From assembly GCA_000697335.1 (NCBI GenBank), contig JNEM01015104.1, positions 1 through 64,000 of the forward strand: 64,000 nucleotides of DNA, in the 5' to 3' direction. This DNA is from Conidiobolus incongruus B7586. Taxonomy: Eukaryota; Entomophthoromycota; Entomophthoromycetes; Entomophthorales; Conidiobolaceae. Shown here in pieces: positions 11,555 to 23,270 of this stretch (the stretch's first letter is position 1; every line of letters begins with the position of its first letter). Under the pieces are notes generated by a model. That model made no database searches and had not been told where the DNA came from. It worked only from the letters and a program-made list of their open reading frames with translations. A program made the translations under genes and the position numbers.

Positions 11555-13426
11555 ATGAACTTATTATCTTTCATCAGCTTGTTGATACTGAATGTATCTG
11601 CTCAAGAAATCAAATGTGATTCACCTATTTATTGCAATGGAAAAATACTTAAAACAATCCAAATGGCTGGATTGTTTCCTGATTCCAAATCCTTCGTTGA
11701 TATGGCAACCAAAGTTCCCCAGCATCAGCTGATCAACGAGTTCGATGCTCTGGGGGATAACCCAACAAAGGATAAGCTGAAGAAATTTGTCGAAGATCAT
11801 TTCCATGAACCAGGATATGAGCTGAGCCCTGTCAAGCTCACCGAATTCAATGAAAACCCTAAATTCCTTTCTCAAGTCAATGACAAAGGAGTCAAAGCCT
11901 TTGCTAAAAAGGTGCATGGCTACTGGTCTTCTCTCATCCGTGAAAATAGCTCCAAATCCAAATTGTGTGAGGGCTGTATCACTTCGCTTCTGCCTATTCC
12001 AAATCCATTTGTGGTTCCTGGAGGCAGATTCAGAGAGTTCTACTACTGGGACACTTATTTTGCACTCGAAGGATTGATGATTGGTGAGCTATTCAACACA
12101 ACTAAAGGGATGCTCAGCAACTTCCTCACCTTTGTTGAAACATATGGCTTTGTTCCAAATGGAGCACGTAATTATTTCTTAAATCGATCCCAACCACCCT
12201 TGTTGTCGCAAATGGTCATTAGCTATCTCAACAAGACCAATGACGTTGAATTTGCCAAGAGCGCACTCCCTACCTTGGACAAAGAGTACAAGTACTGGAT
12301 GGACAAGCATTCTGTCGAGGTTCCTTGCAATTTCTCCGATAGAAAACGATGCCAGCTCACTCGCTACGACGTGGTTAATGATATTCCTCGTCCAGAGTCC
12401 TTCATTGAAGATTACCTCACTGTCGAATATGCTCCTGGCATAAATCAAACCCAAAAGAATGATTTATATGCTGATTTAGCTACAGGTGCTGAAACTGGAT
12501 GGGATTATTCCACCCGTTGGATTTTGCCTACTTTGACAAACTATACTAAAAACAATACCATTACTCTTCGTTCATTGCATACTAGACAAGTGATTCCTGT
12601 AGACTTGAATGCATTAATCTACCAGATCGAAAGAAATCTGATCCAACTGCACAAGTTGGTTCTCTCTACATCCCCCGAGAACTGTGATGAAGATCGCGCC
12701 AAAAACCAAGCTCATAAGAAGTTCATCCAACAGTACGAACGAAGAAGCAAGGATCGCGTTCAGTTAATGCACGAGTTAATGTGGAACAGTACAGATCACG
12801 CCTATCATGATTATCTTCTCGACTTCAAACAACAGAATCCTCATTTTGCTGCCAGCAACTACTGGCCATTCTGGACAGGCTCCATCCCTGATCAATTGAA
12901 ATCTGATCATGATACTTTGAGCAAAGTGTACAACAAAATTGCCGAATATTCTGAAAAATTTCCAGGTGGTATTCCTTCCACTTTACTCCCAAGCCATTTG
13001 CAATGGGATCTTCCTAACAGCTGGCCTCCTTTGGAATACGTACTCATCATGGGCATGTTGCAAGTGAGAGACCATTTGCAAGACGACGGCCAGAAGCAGC
13101 AGCTTTATAAATTGGCATTGAAGCAATCTCAAACCTATTTCAACTCTGTGTTTTGCGGCTGGTATAGAACTGGTGGAGCGTTGGAGGGTATCCTTGAGAG
13201 AAATGCTAATGTCACTGGTACTGACGATGGTCATATGTTTGAAAAGTTTGATGTTACTACTATCGGCAAGAACGGAGGCGGAGGTGAGTATGAAGTACAA
13301 ACTGGGTTTGGATGGACCAATGGTGTATTGATTAGTTTGATCAATACCTTTAATAGCGATCTCAAATTCCCTGATGTGAATATTTGTGCTCCTCCGGATA
13401 ATCTTAACACTACAAAAGCTGACTAA
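11555..13426 (+). CDS. secreted trehalase, GH37
   Basis: It hydrolyses trehalose to two glucoses. The 623-residue single-exon product has a signal peptide (about 1-16, cut near VSA-QE), so it should act outside the cell or in the vacuole; it lacks the long regulatory N-terminus of cytosolic neutral trehalases. GH37 signature 1, PGGRFREFYYWDTY, is at 155-168 and signature 2, QWDLPNSWPP, at 483-492. The catalytic acid Asp is expected at 317 (AETGWDYS) and the base Glu at 563 (MFEKFD). The Gly-rich GGGGEYEVQTGFGWTNG segment is at 574-590. Several N-X-S/T sites fit secretion. The gene is intronless and visibly richer in G and C than its neighbours, which may reflect high expression or transfer. 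The flanks are long intergenic stretches. Confidence 0.97.
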   Translation: MNLLSFISLLILNVSAQEIKCDSPIYCNGKILKTIQMAGLFPDSKSFVDMATKVPQHQLINEFDALGDNPTKDKLKKFVEDHFHEPGYELSPVKLTEFNENPKFLSQVNDKGVKAFAKKVHGYWSSLIRENSSKSKLCEGCITSLLPIPNPFVVPGGRFREFYYWDTYFALEGLMIGELFNTTKGMLSNFLTFVETYGFVPNGARNYFLNRSQPPLLSQMVISYLNKTNDVEFAKSALPTLDKEYKYWMDKHSVEVPCNFSDRKRCQLTRYDVVNDIPRPESFIEDYLTVEYAPGINQTQKNDLYADLATGAETGWDYSTRWILPTLTNYTKNNTITLRSLHTRQVIPVDLNALIYQIERNLIQLHKLVLSTSPENCDEDRAKNQAHKKFIQQYERRSKDRVQLMHELMWNSTDHAYHDYLLDFKQQNPHFAASNYWPFWTGSIPDQLKSDHDTLSKVYNKIAEYSEKFPGGIPSTLLPSHLQWDLPNSWPPLEYVLIMGMLQVRDHLQDDGQKQQLYKLALKQSQTYFNSVFCGWYRTGGALEGILERNANVTGTDDGHMFEKFDVTTIGKNGGGGEYEVQTGFGWTNGVLISLINTFNSDLKFPDVNICAPPDNLNTTKAD

Positions 13427-14431
13427 TTATCATTGAATATTTACACGTATTATATTTATCAAAAAACCTATAATTTAATCTTTAATAAAATAGAATAATT
13501 ATTCATTTTATTTATTATGTTATTCCTTTCCTAATTATTTATATATTTGTAAATAGGGCTATATAAACTAGTAGTCAGATTGAATTCTTTCAAGATATTA
13601 TACCATTATTTATTATTTTATATTTATATTATATTTTCAACTTAAATCTGTGTCTATATCCTAATAATTCATTAATTTACTATATTTAGTATGATGACCA
13701 ATTGTATACACTAACCTTGTATTTTTTAATTCACTAAATAATTTGCAAAATTTTTAATAATTGTTTTCATGTTAATATTCTTTATGCATTAAGCCTTAAA
13801 AGGGTTATTCATAATTAAATTGGGATCAATTATTGTTAGATTAAAAATTATGTTTCACATAGCCTTAAGCAAATATTATAAAAATATATTTATAAAAGAT
13901 AATTATATCTAAAGCATATATTTTTCAAAAAAAAAACAAAACAAATTGAAATTATTAGTAAATATTGACTATGCATTCGTGAACTAAATAATATTTCAAA
14001 TTTCCTTTCAATATTGCAAGAAAATTGGTGTATTAAATAACAATTAAACATTATAGATTGTAATTAATGATTTTTTATGTGGTTATTGTTGATTTTATCC
14101 AATATAGGATAATTCGAATGATATTCATATTTTCAATTTAAGTCATATATGGAAACAGAAAAATTATTGTATATTTAAATAGAAATAGGTAACTAAATTA
14201 TATATAAATCTTATTAAAAAAATCAAGTTAGAAATAAATGATTTATATTAATTATATTCAAGTTCTAAATTTTGATATTGAAAACAAAATACTATAAAGG
14301 AAATGAAAAAAAATAAAAGGATAAATTAAATTTTATCATATTAAATTCTTTGATTTAATGTTATTCTATTTTAAAATTAATAAATTCTTAATAAATAGGA
14401 TGGTGTAATTTCTCTCAAAAGAGCGTAAAAA
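13427..14431. other. intergenic region
   Basis: About 1 kb of A/T-rich DNA between the trehalase stop and the stop of the small membrane-protein gene. I see no frame, repeat or RNA gene in it. Confidence 0.5.
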
Positions 14432-14821
14432 TCACAATTGACCTCTTTCTTTAAGCTCTTGCTTCTCTTCAGAAGATAACGACCAAAAACTATTAAGTTT
14501 ACTTTGATACCATCTCCTTATCTAAAATTAATCATAAAATAAGAAAAACAAATTTTATGGAAATGAATGAAATCTTACAGGCATAAAACAATGATCTTGT
14601 AAACCATAATCATGATATAAAACCATATACAATGCAACTCCACCAGTAATAAAGTAAGAACTATATTGAATTAAACGATTACGGGGATTTTTATTATGAA
14701 CATTAACATCCAATACTCTTCTACGAAATTTTTCAATTAAATGATCGGGAATCTTTTCTCCAGCGTTCACTCTCTCTTGAATAGTTCTTACTTTTAATCT
14801 ACTTTGACCAAAATTACTCAT
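14432..14821 (-). CDS. small single-span membrane protein, unknown
   Basis: Two exons, 14821-14579 and 14521-14432, are joined across a 57-bp GT-AG intron to give 110 residues. The N-terminal half is basic and hydrophilic (RTIQERVNAGEKIP, KFRRRVLDVNV). One membrane span follows at about 53-69 (YSSYFITGGVALYMVLY), then a conserved-looking tail with MPIRRWYQSKLNSFW and a charged end EEKQELKERGQL. This layout is common among small mitochondrial inner-membrane and assembly proteins, but I do not recognise the family. The gene is divergent from HEL2 and shares a 362-bp intergenic region with it. Reading on past the donor would give a different short end, but the spliced form keeps a longer charged tail. 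Confidence 0.7.
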
Positions 14822-15183
14822 TTCATTAACTTTTATATTTTATTTGTTAGTGTGGTATTATTAATAATTCATGATTTCATATTAATACTTTATGGGATTG
14901 AATGTTGCAAAATAGAAATTATCAATATTCATTTCCCTAATTTAGTATTAATAAAATCATTTAACCAATAAAATAGCAAAATTCCATTCACAAAGTTTGG
15001 AAAGATTTGATTAAGAACTTGAATTGTATTAAAAATCATTGAGAAAAATAAATCTAATATAAACGATTGTTATCTTTTGATATTTAACACTCTTTCATTA
15101 AATTCATTACAATCAATTCATAATCCAATAGAAGAAATTAATACTAATTTATTTATTTATTTATACTCATTGTCTATTTAACT
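14822..15183. other. divergent promoter region
   Basis: 362 bp between two divergent starts (14821 minus, 15184 plus). It is A/T-rich with no clear TATA at the usual spacing on either side. Both genes are probably served from here. Confidence 0.45.
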
Positions 15184-17188
15184 ATGACTGAAAGTGTTTC
15201 TAATACTAAAAAGACATCTAGTCAAAATTCCTCTAATAAGAAACGTTCACATAAAAGACCTGCCAATTCTATCAAAAAAATAATTGAAGAAAATAACAAA
15301 TCTGAACAACAAACCAAAGCCGAAGGAAAGCAAAATGCTAAAGCAGAACAACAAGAACTCCAAAATGATTCGAATGAAGAGCATTTATGCTTTATCTGTA
15401 CCGAACCAATTAAATTTTCCGCTATTGGTAATTGCAACCATGCTTCTTGTCATATTTGTTGCTTGAGACTTCGAGCTCTTTACAAAAATAAAAACTGTGC
15501 TTACTGCAAGGTAATTAGAATAATTTAATACTAAATATGATTGCTGATCACCTATTTTAGACCGAATTAAATGCCGTTATTATAACCGATAATTTGAATG
15601 CACAATTCCAAGATATTCCTCTTTCCGACTGTGTACAAAAAGATGAAAAATTGGACATACATTATCATAAACAAAAAATCTACGAAGTGGCTTCTAAAAT
15701 CCTTCAATTTAATTGTCCTTTTAAATCTTGTAAATTCGTTTCCTTGACTGGTTGGGAAGGAATTCACAGCCATGTTAATTCTGTCCATCATAAACTCCTT
15801 TGGTAAGTATTAATAATTTTTCATTATTGGCTTATTTTTATTGATGATAAAAAAGTAATTTATGTGTTGAACATAAAAAAGTATTTTCCCATGAGCATCT
15901 TCTATTTTCTAAAGCTCAATTAGCTGAGCACGCTGCTAATGGAAAGAATCCCAATCCTAAAAATGGCCAAGCCCAAGATGATGGTTTTAGAGGTCATCCT
16001 AAATGTGGTTTTTGCAAAACAAATTTTTTCGATAATGAAGCATTATTTGAGCACTGCAGAGATAAACATGAACAGTGCCATATCTGTATTAGACAAGGAA
16101 AAGATAGGGATGTTTATTATCAAAACTACAGAACACTTGAACAACATTTTCGCAAGAAACATTATTTATGCCCCGAAAAATCTTGTTTAGATAAAAAGTT
16201 CATTGTGTTTGACACAGATATCGATCTAAAAGATCATTTTCTAATTGAACATCCCAATTCTTTACCTGGTCAAAGATCCAGAAATAGACAAGCTTTATTG
16301 ATCGACTTAAATATTGCTCACGATTCAGATGTCGATGATGTGCCAACTCGCAGAATGAATATCCCTTCGGGCTTCGGCCAGCTTTCTTCTACACCTCCAG
16401 TTTCTCGATCTCCAGTATCTACCTCGGCTAGCTCAACTTCTAATCCAAGGCCAAGCAGTAACAACGTTTCACCTCGTGTTTTGACAGATGCTCAATGGCC
16501 TGGCTTATCTAGCAGCAGCCCCACTCAACAAGCTCCAATCGCTTCAAATACAAATCAACCTTCAAATGGATTTACTCTTCCCTCATCTATCCAAAGTCGC
16601 GTCAACACGATTTTTACCAGAGAGCCTCAAAAAATTAATCAGTTCAAATTCCTCACTTCTAAGCTTGTTTCAAGGGAACTTAATCCTATGAACTATATTC
16701 AATCAGTCAGAAAGTTAATACCTCTAACTGAAACTGGCTCCAAGGTCTTAGACAAACTCACCAAATTACTTATTGGCATTGATACGCTCTTAGAGGAATC
16801 TAGAGCCACTCAATTCCAAATCGCTTGGAGAGATTATAAAATCCAAAATAGTTTCCCATCCTTACCATCTAACCAGCCTTCCGCACCATCTACTTCCAAT
16901 GCTCCTCGTAAGGTTTTAGTTATTAAAAAGACGAATGATAGAAATTTTTCGGCTCCTAGCACTAGAGTCCCTTCAGCTAGATCTCTTCCAACCAGGTCTC
17001 TTGCAGCTCACGCACCCGTAGTTTGGAACTCACCAGTTCAAACTAAACTTACCAACTCTGAATTCCCATCTCTTCCATCCAAACCTAAGCCTTCTGTTTC
17101 ATCATCCAACTCAATACAACAGCCCTCATCATCTGGGTCTTCATCAAAGAAGGTTAAAGGTAAAAAAGTATCACTCCTTGATTTATAA
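15184..17188 (+). CDS. HEL2: RING/C2H2 ubiquitin ligase HEL2 (ZNF598)
   Basis: Family members sense collided ribosomes and ubiquitinate 40S proteins to start ribosome-associated quality control. Three exons, 15184-15510, 15561-15802 and 15856-17188, give 633 residues across introns of 50 and 53 bp. A Lys/Gln-rich N-terminus (1-66) precedes a RING finger at 69-108 (CFIC, CNHASC, CAYC). The diagnostic block follows: a C2H2-like CPFKSC, then GHPKCGFCKTNFFDNEALFEH, CHIC and HFRKKHYLCPEKSC, which parallel ZNF598 GHPLCKFC, CHFC and HFREKHFLC. The C-terminal 300 residues are Ser/Pro-rich and include the short repeats FPSLPS, EFPSLPS and QWPGLSS. Two exon joins restore zinc-ligand order, which supports them. 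Confidence 0.93.
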
Positions 17189-19496
17189 TCAGCTTTATCC
17201 TATATTCGATTTGTCTTTATTGTGAACTAACTTTGGATAAAATTATCAGACGAATATTCATTATATTGTTTTAATAATAATGATATATTTGTCTAATTCT
17301 TTTAATCATATTCTCTCAATAATTTCATAGTTTGAAAAATAAAATTTAGTATTATCAACATTTTGAATTTTAATATATAAATATCAATACATTTTTAAAC
17401 TTAGCATAATTTATCATTAATTAAATTTTCAACTAAATCATCTCAAGTTTTATCTTAATAATAAGTTCAAAAAAGACTTCAAGTTATTTACTAATATATG
17501 CTCCAATTCGAAAGTGCAATATATTTATCAAAAATATGTTTAATTTTTAGAGACAATCATCGTAACTACAAGTTATTTTAGGATATAATTATAAAAATCT
17601 ACATTTTCATTTATCAAGGTTGGAGCCAAATTGTAATTTTATTAAATCTATGAGGGTGATTCTAAATTATTACTTTCTTTTGGCCTGGACTAAATTTTCA
17701 TTTAGGATATATCCTTCCAATTGTTTAGTTTGAACATATAATTACACAGATCATAACATTAATATCTATAATTAATATATAAAAATTTTATGTATTATAT
17801 TTATTTATTAATAATTTGATGTTCTTATTCTTATTTTGTTGTATTTGATCTAGTTGGATTAAAAAATTTGTTATCAAAAGGTACACCTTATTATGAATCA
17901 CTCATATCCTGAAATTTTCTCTATTCTCTTTTATTAATATTTGAATTTTTTCATATATTTTAACTATCAAATATTCAAATTTCAATATATCTGTTAATAA
18001 TGAATTTGTTTTTAATTAACAAAAGATAACTTATATTTGATATATATAATCCAAACATATTGATTTTAGTAACACATTTTAAAATATTTAATAGTAATAT
18101 TCAGGAGGTTGAAATGAGTAATGATAGATCGTATATAAAATGAATAGTGTTATAATTATTAAAATTTTATATATTGGAAAAAGTTGATTATCTTCAATGC
18201 TAATTTAATCCTCAATAAAATAATATATATTTTTGAAAATACGTGATATAATTACTAAAAATCTCTTTTTTCTTTTAAAATATAAAATGATATTCTAATA
18301 ATAATTATTTAATAATATATCACTATTAAATCCTAAATATTAAATTAGTTTGAAATCTGAATATATAATATATATGGTTCTATTATAAAATTATAAATTA
18401 GTATTTTATTCTATACTTTCAGTATTTCAAATATAATTTACAAGTTGAATATTTTGATCAAATATTAATGACCAGGTATAATTTTTGATATTATTTTGAT
18501 ACTAGAATATGAAAAATTATAATATTAAGATTTTGACATTGTCTAAAAATATGATTTAAGAATTTCAGATGGTTTAAATTATGTCAATACCAGATAATGA
18601 AACGCTAGGTTAATATATATAGACCTAACATTAAAATTGTAATGTAATATATGAATAAGAAATTTATAAAAATTGTCAAGATGTTAATTTTTATAAAATT
18701 AGATCCAAAATTAATTAGTTATAATTCCACAATAACATATTAAATCAAATTTAAAATTCAAATTAAATATCAAAATATTAAATAAATCATAGTTTAACTG
18801 TTGCAGAATATTTACGTAGTAAACGAAAATATTATATAAATATTAGTATTTATCAAGGTATATATATTATATGCAATGATGATTTTATATAATATCCATT
18901 ATAATGTATTAGGTTACTGTGGATAAGAATCTCTTATTATGATAATTAAATAAAATGATGTATATAATGCCAAATTCAAAATTTCAAGTATTATATTTAA
19001 ATAGCTATTAAATCAGTATATTTACATAGAATAATATATTACTGTAATATAAAATAATGATATTTTTTATTAGAATTTTTGTAGCGTCGCTTATAGTTTT
19101 ATACAGGTATTCATATTGCTGTAAATATAACAACGTAAATCTTAATAACTTTTAATATTATATTGTTGAAATTAATGTTAATATTGCATTATTTAATTGA
19201 ATTAAGGTTAAATATATTTAATTATATTGATAACTGTAAATTAAATTATAATTAATTGTCAAAAAAAATGATCGGTATTAATGGTGTATTTATAAAATTC
19301 GAAATAGAGCTCGTATGAAGAGATGAATAATTGAATTTAAAAATATTGTTATAATAGTAAGAATTTCAAATATATTTTTATAATATTGATTTAGCTAAAA
19401 ATATAATAAATAATAAATTTAATAATAAGACTTAATCATAATAGAAAATTAAATTGGAAATTTTATGTAATTGAAAATTTAATTGGTGTTGTTAAA
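17189..19496. other. intergenic region, nothing recognised
   Basis: About 2.3 kb of strongly A/T-rich DNA between the convergent ends of HEL2 and NDUFS3. I see no coding stretch, RNA gene or terminal repeats. Confidence 0.5.
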
Positions 19497-20452
19497 TTAG
19501 TTTTCAGTCTTTTCTTGCTTAGGGAGAGATTTGGGGTAGTCAGGACGGCCAGGACCTAAACATTTGTTAGAATAATCATAAAGAGGAAAAATATAATTAT
19601 CAAATACCAGTTTGTTCCCAAGCAGAGCTATAATCGAAACTACGGAAAGCTTGAGCTAATTCTAAAGGTTCAGTAACGACACGCTTACGTTCTTCGTCAT
19701 AACGAACTTCAACATAACCAGTAAGAGGGAAGTCTTTTCTCAAAGGATAACCCATAAAACCGTAATCGGTTAAGATACGGCGTAAATCAGGGTGGTTAGT
19801 GAAGAATACTCCAAACATATCATAAACTTCACGTTCAAACCAAATAGAAGACTTGAATAAATCAGATAAAGAAGGAACGGGAGTGACTTCATCAGCATAA
19901 GTTTTGACCTTAATTCTAGTACTGTTGGCAATACTAAGGAAATTGTAGACAAGTTCAAAACGATTGGAACGATGAGGATAATCAACACCAGCAATATCTA
20001 CAAGTTGTTTAAATTGACATCCAGAATGATCACGTAAAATACGACAAGTGGGAACTAAAGCGGAAGGAGCAACATGAAGGGTAAGTTCATCTTTATAAAC
20101 AGTGAATTGTTGAATGTATTTGGGCATTAAACTCATAAGATATTGTCCATACTCATGGTAACGGTCATTTCCAGAGCGGTACTCGGGATCAGCAGGGTGA
20201 AGCTGTTCATTAGCTGAAAACAAATATGATTAGATTAAAAAAGGTATAATTAGATTGATTTTCAAATTATACCTTGGAATTGGACTTGAGAGCTAGAAAA
20301 TTTAGCGATTTGAGTGGAGAATGAAGGTTGAGCAAAAAGACGAGCTCCTGTAATAAAATAGAAAATATTATTAATCCAAGTTATTTTATATTAGTTATAA
20401 TAGATCATTTATTCTTACTGCTATTTTTTAATGCTAAAGAGAGCAAAGACAT
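19497..20452 (-). CDS. NDUFS3: complex I 30 kDa subunit NDUFS3
   Basis: This is a core subunit of the peripheral arm of mitochondrial NADH:ubiquinone oxidoreductase. Four exons, 20452-20419, 20347-20273, 20213-19608 and 19555-19497, give 257 residues with introns of 71, 59 and 52 bp. Residues 1-36, spread over the first two exons, form an Arg/Ser-rich mitochondrial targeting sequence (MSLLSLALKNSRARLFAQ). The family signature is complete: ERE-x2-DMFG, then HPDLRRILTDYGF and GYPLRKDFPLTGY. The last exon supplies the conserved end, with WEQTGPGRPDYP across the junction. The gene is divergent from the next gene, with 327 bp between the starts. Its presence argues against anaerobic chytrids as the source. 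Confidence 0.97.
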
Positions 20453-20779
20453 TTTTGATTATGATTGATAAGATCAAGATTGATACATAGCAATATTAAT
20501 CATTCATAATATTTGATACTAATATCATTCTTATATCTATCCCACAATTATTCAATTTGCGTAATTCAGATGTACTCAATTGAATCTGAGAGTCAAGAAA
20601 TGTGATGTAATGATTTTCATACATTTTTCTTTATTTTCTAAAAAGTAAAAGAGATAAATTACTTGATATGATTATTTAATCTAAAATACATAAAATATAT
20701 TTTTAAACATTTAATCTCCTTTTCAATTTTATTTCAATAATCCTTTTTTTACAAATATTTTATCTTATTTTTAACTAAT
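20453..20779. other. divergent promoter region
   Basis: 327 bp shared by NDUFS3 (minus) and the P-loop-like gene (plus). It contains T-rich tracts near 20700-20760 and no consensus TATA at fixed spacing. Confidence 0.4.
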
Positions 20780-22413
20780 ATGACAGTCAAATTAATTAAC
20801 CTAAAATATTACACTTATGCATTCAGAATATCAAAGTTCAATAATCCAGCTTATTTTCTTTGTAAAGGCTATCAATTTGATCAAAAAAGAACTTTTATAT
20901 CATTAGATCCTTTTGTCAATTGGGTATATACTAGATTATTATTTCGTATCTTTAATTGTAACCATATTTTATAGTTTGCCGAAAGTCAAAAAAGAAATTT
21001 TGTTAAGCAAGTCTTTCCTATTAATATTTCTAAAACCTTTTCTGAATCTGGCGAAAACCCTATTTCAGACCCTAAGGAAATTTATTTAGCTCATGAATAT
21101 ATTCAAACTTTGAATAAAGAATTTACAAGTAGAGTTGAGAGTAAAAAACTAAATGGAGCAAGTTCTTGGGTTGCTTATTTTGGTCCTTCTCGTTGTGGTA
21201 TGACCCTTGGATTTCGCAAAGCTGGTATTGGTGTAAAAGGGATAGCATACCTTTCAATAGGTCAAAAATCTGCTCAAGAAGATTTTAATACTTTTGTATC
21301 CAAACAATTACAAAAGAATGAGGTGACTAAATTGGAGAAATGTAATAATATTCATTAACTAAAGTTCAACTTAATTAACGTTATTATTCAATAGTAGAAC
21401 CTGGGGATCTAAGGGATGCTATGACTAAAGCCATAGACGGCCTTGCTAAAAAGAACATTTATCCTATATTGATCTTAGCCGACTGTGAGTATACTCTGAA
21501 TCAAGATAATAATGGTATTAACGAAGACATGCGACAATTTCTTGACCTATTATTAGACTTATCTGATAAACTCACCGTTTATTTTTTGTGCAATGATGTT
21601 CGATTTTTTCATGCTATCAGACAGATTAGCGAGTTAAGAGAGCATATTGAATTTCGAAACTGGAAATATGCAAATTATAAAGAATCTTGTCAATTTTTGA
21701 GAGAGTGTAAATTACCTATAACTAATAACCAATTAAAATCTGTGGCAACCTCGTTTTTGGGACACGATGGAGATTTCAGTGATTATGTGGCCTTTATTGC
21801 CTCAGGTTTAACTCATCAACAAAGCTATGCTAAAATCATCAACCGTGGATATCTACGACTTCGAGAAGTTTTATTACATCCACCATCCCACTTTGATACT
21901 CAAGAATCAAAAGACCGATTCAGAGCCATTGTATACTCCATATTTTATCTAGTTCATTCTAATTTTTATAATTATCTCATCCAAGATACTGATGACATTG
22001 AGTTTCCTGTCAATTATAATATTCTAGCATCAGTCACCAAAATCCATCATGATATTGCATCCAAGATTGACTCAAGCATCACATTAGACGATGTGCTTTT
22101 TACTTTAGACTCATTAATGAGCAACATGTACAATATAACCCAGTCGATAGAACTACAAAGTGATCCATTCAATGGGACTGGTGATATTTGGGTGACTTGG
22201 TCAAGTCCCAAATATCAAAATGGATTTGAGTTAGTTCAACAAGATCCACTAATTCAAGCATTGATGAAGCAAGCCAAATGGAATTCTGAAAAATTCAAGG
22301 CGCTTAGACCTAAATGGGATAGCAATAAGTACACACTAACTTATCGGGATTGTGAAAAGGATGAGACTGGCAATGGCAAGTCTGATGATTCTAAACCTAC
22401 TTTAGAATATTGA
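20780..22413 (+). CDS. P-loop ATPase-like protein, probably mitochondrial, unknown
   Basis: Three exons, 20780-20923, 20975-21341 and 21395-22413, give 509 residues across introns of 51 and 53 bp. The basic N-terminus (1-40, LKYYTYAFRISK) resembles a mitochondrial presequence. A Walker A-like loop, VAYFGPSRCGMT, is at about 114-125; the canonical Lys of GKT is Met here. A Walker B-like strand, ILILADCE, is at about 195-202, and a sensor-like strand, TVYFLCNDVRF, follows about 40 residues later, then a helical C-terminus with a charged disordered end. This order fits a STAND/AAA-type ATPase domain, but I do not recognise the family. The Lys-to-Met change suggests weak or lost ATP hydrolysis. 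Its divergent partner is NDUFS3. Confidence 0.75.
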
Positions 22414-22657
22414 TGTAAAGAAGTTCCATTGATTTAATTTAATAGATTAACAATCTATTTTTGCTCTTTTGATTTATCACTCAGAATCCAATATTGTATT
22501 CTTGAAAATGAAATATTATAATAATAAAATTTATTGTCGCAATGAATTTAGATATAAAATTATCCAATAACATATTGTAAATAAATATAACTAAAAGCTA
22601 ATGGCTAACTGATAATTTATTAAATTAATATTTGTTCAATTTATTAAAAATATAGAA

Positions 22658-22689
<32 letters not shown>

Positions 22690-22795
22690 TTCAATTATTA
22701 TATCAAACTTACTATATAAAATAATCAATCGAATTAGAATTTATTGAAGAAATCTAATAAAACATACTTTTGATAATATTATATCGTTCAGAAAC
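22414..22795. other. intergenic region with a TA tract
   Basis: A/T-rich DNA downstream of the P-loop-like gene, containing the TA microsatellite at 22663-22689. Nothing else is seen. Confidence 0.5.
22663..22689. repeat. (TA)n microsatellite
   Basis: About 13 uninterrupted TA units in intergenic DNA. Confidence 0.9.
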
Positions 22796-23270
22796 GTGTC
22801 GTGGTTATTTTATACAAACTTTTATTTCAAAGGCATCCTACGAGGTGCTTGCGGAGCTGCAGAAACGGTAAAACATAATAAGCATAGAGAGAAAACTATC
22901 TTCTTGAGAAATTGTTTTGAATTCATTATTAGATATTTGTCAGAAAGATTAATTAAAGATATTAAAGATTACTATTACCAAATAAATATATATGATCCAG
23001 TTATTTGCAGTAAGTGGAGGTATTTATACTGTTGCCAGGATTATAGAGAAAAATGGAATAATGTGGAGAAGATTGAGGATATTAAGGGTAGATTCATTAC
23101 CCGAATAGGAGCTTAAAATCCCAAAGAAGGGGGATTAGGAGTGAAATTAGATTCAGCTAGCTGAAATTTAATATTGAATTGGTATAATTAAATGTGAAAT
23201 TGCCTCGTGAATTATCAGAAATTATTTTTATTAATTTAAATCAAGTTAAACAATATATGTATAATTTATG
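22796..23270 (+). pseudogene. possible decayed F-box-like gene fragments
   Basis: A 106-codon open stretch (22796-23116) has no ATG at its start. It reads FEFIIRYLSERLIKDI and later VICSKWRYL, which resembles the ends of an F-box. About 80 bp further on, 23197-23270 reads KLPRELSEIIFINLNQVK, close to an F-box core (LPxELxxIIFxxL), then stops. The order and spacing do not give one intact protein. Composition is more mixed than the surroundings. I read it as remains of one or two F-box-type genes; chance similarity is possible. Confidence 0.25.
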
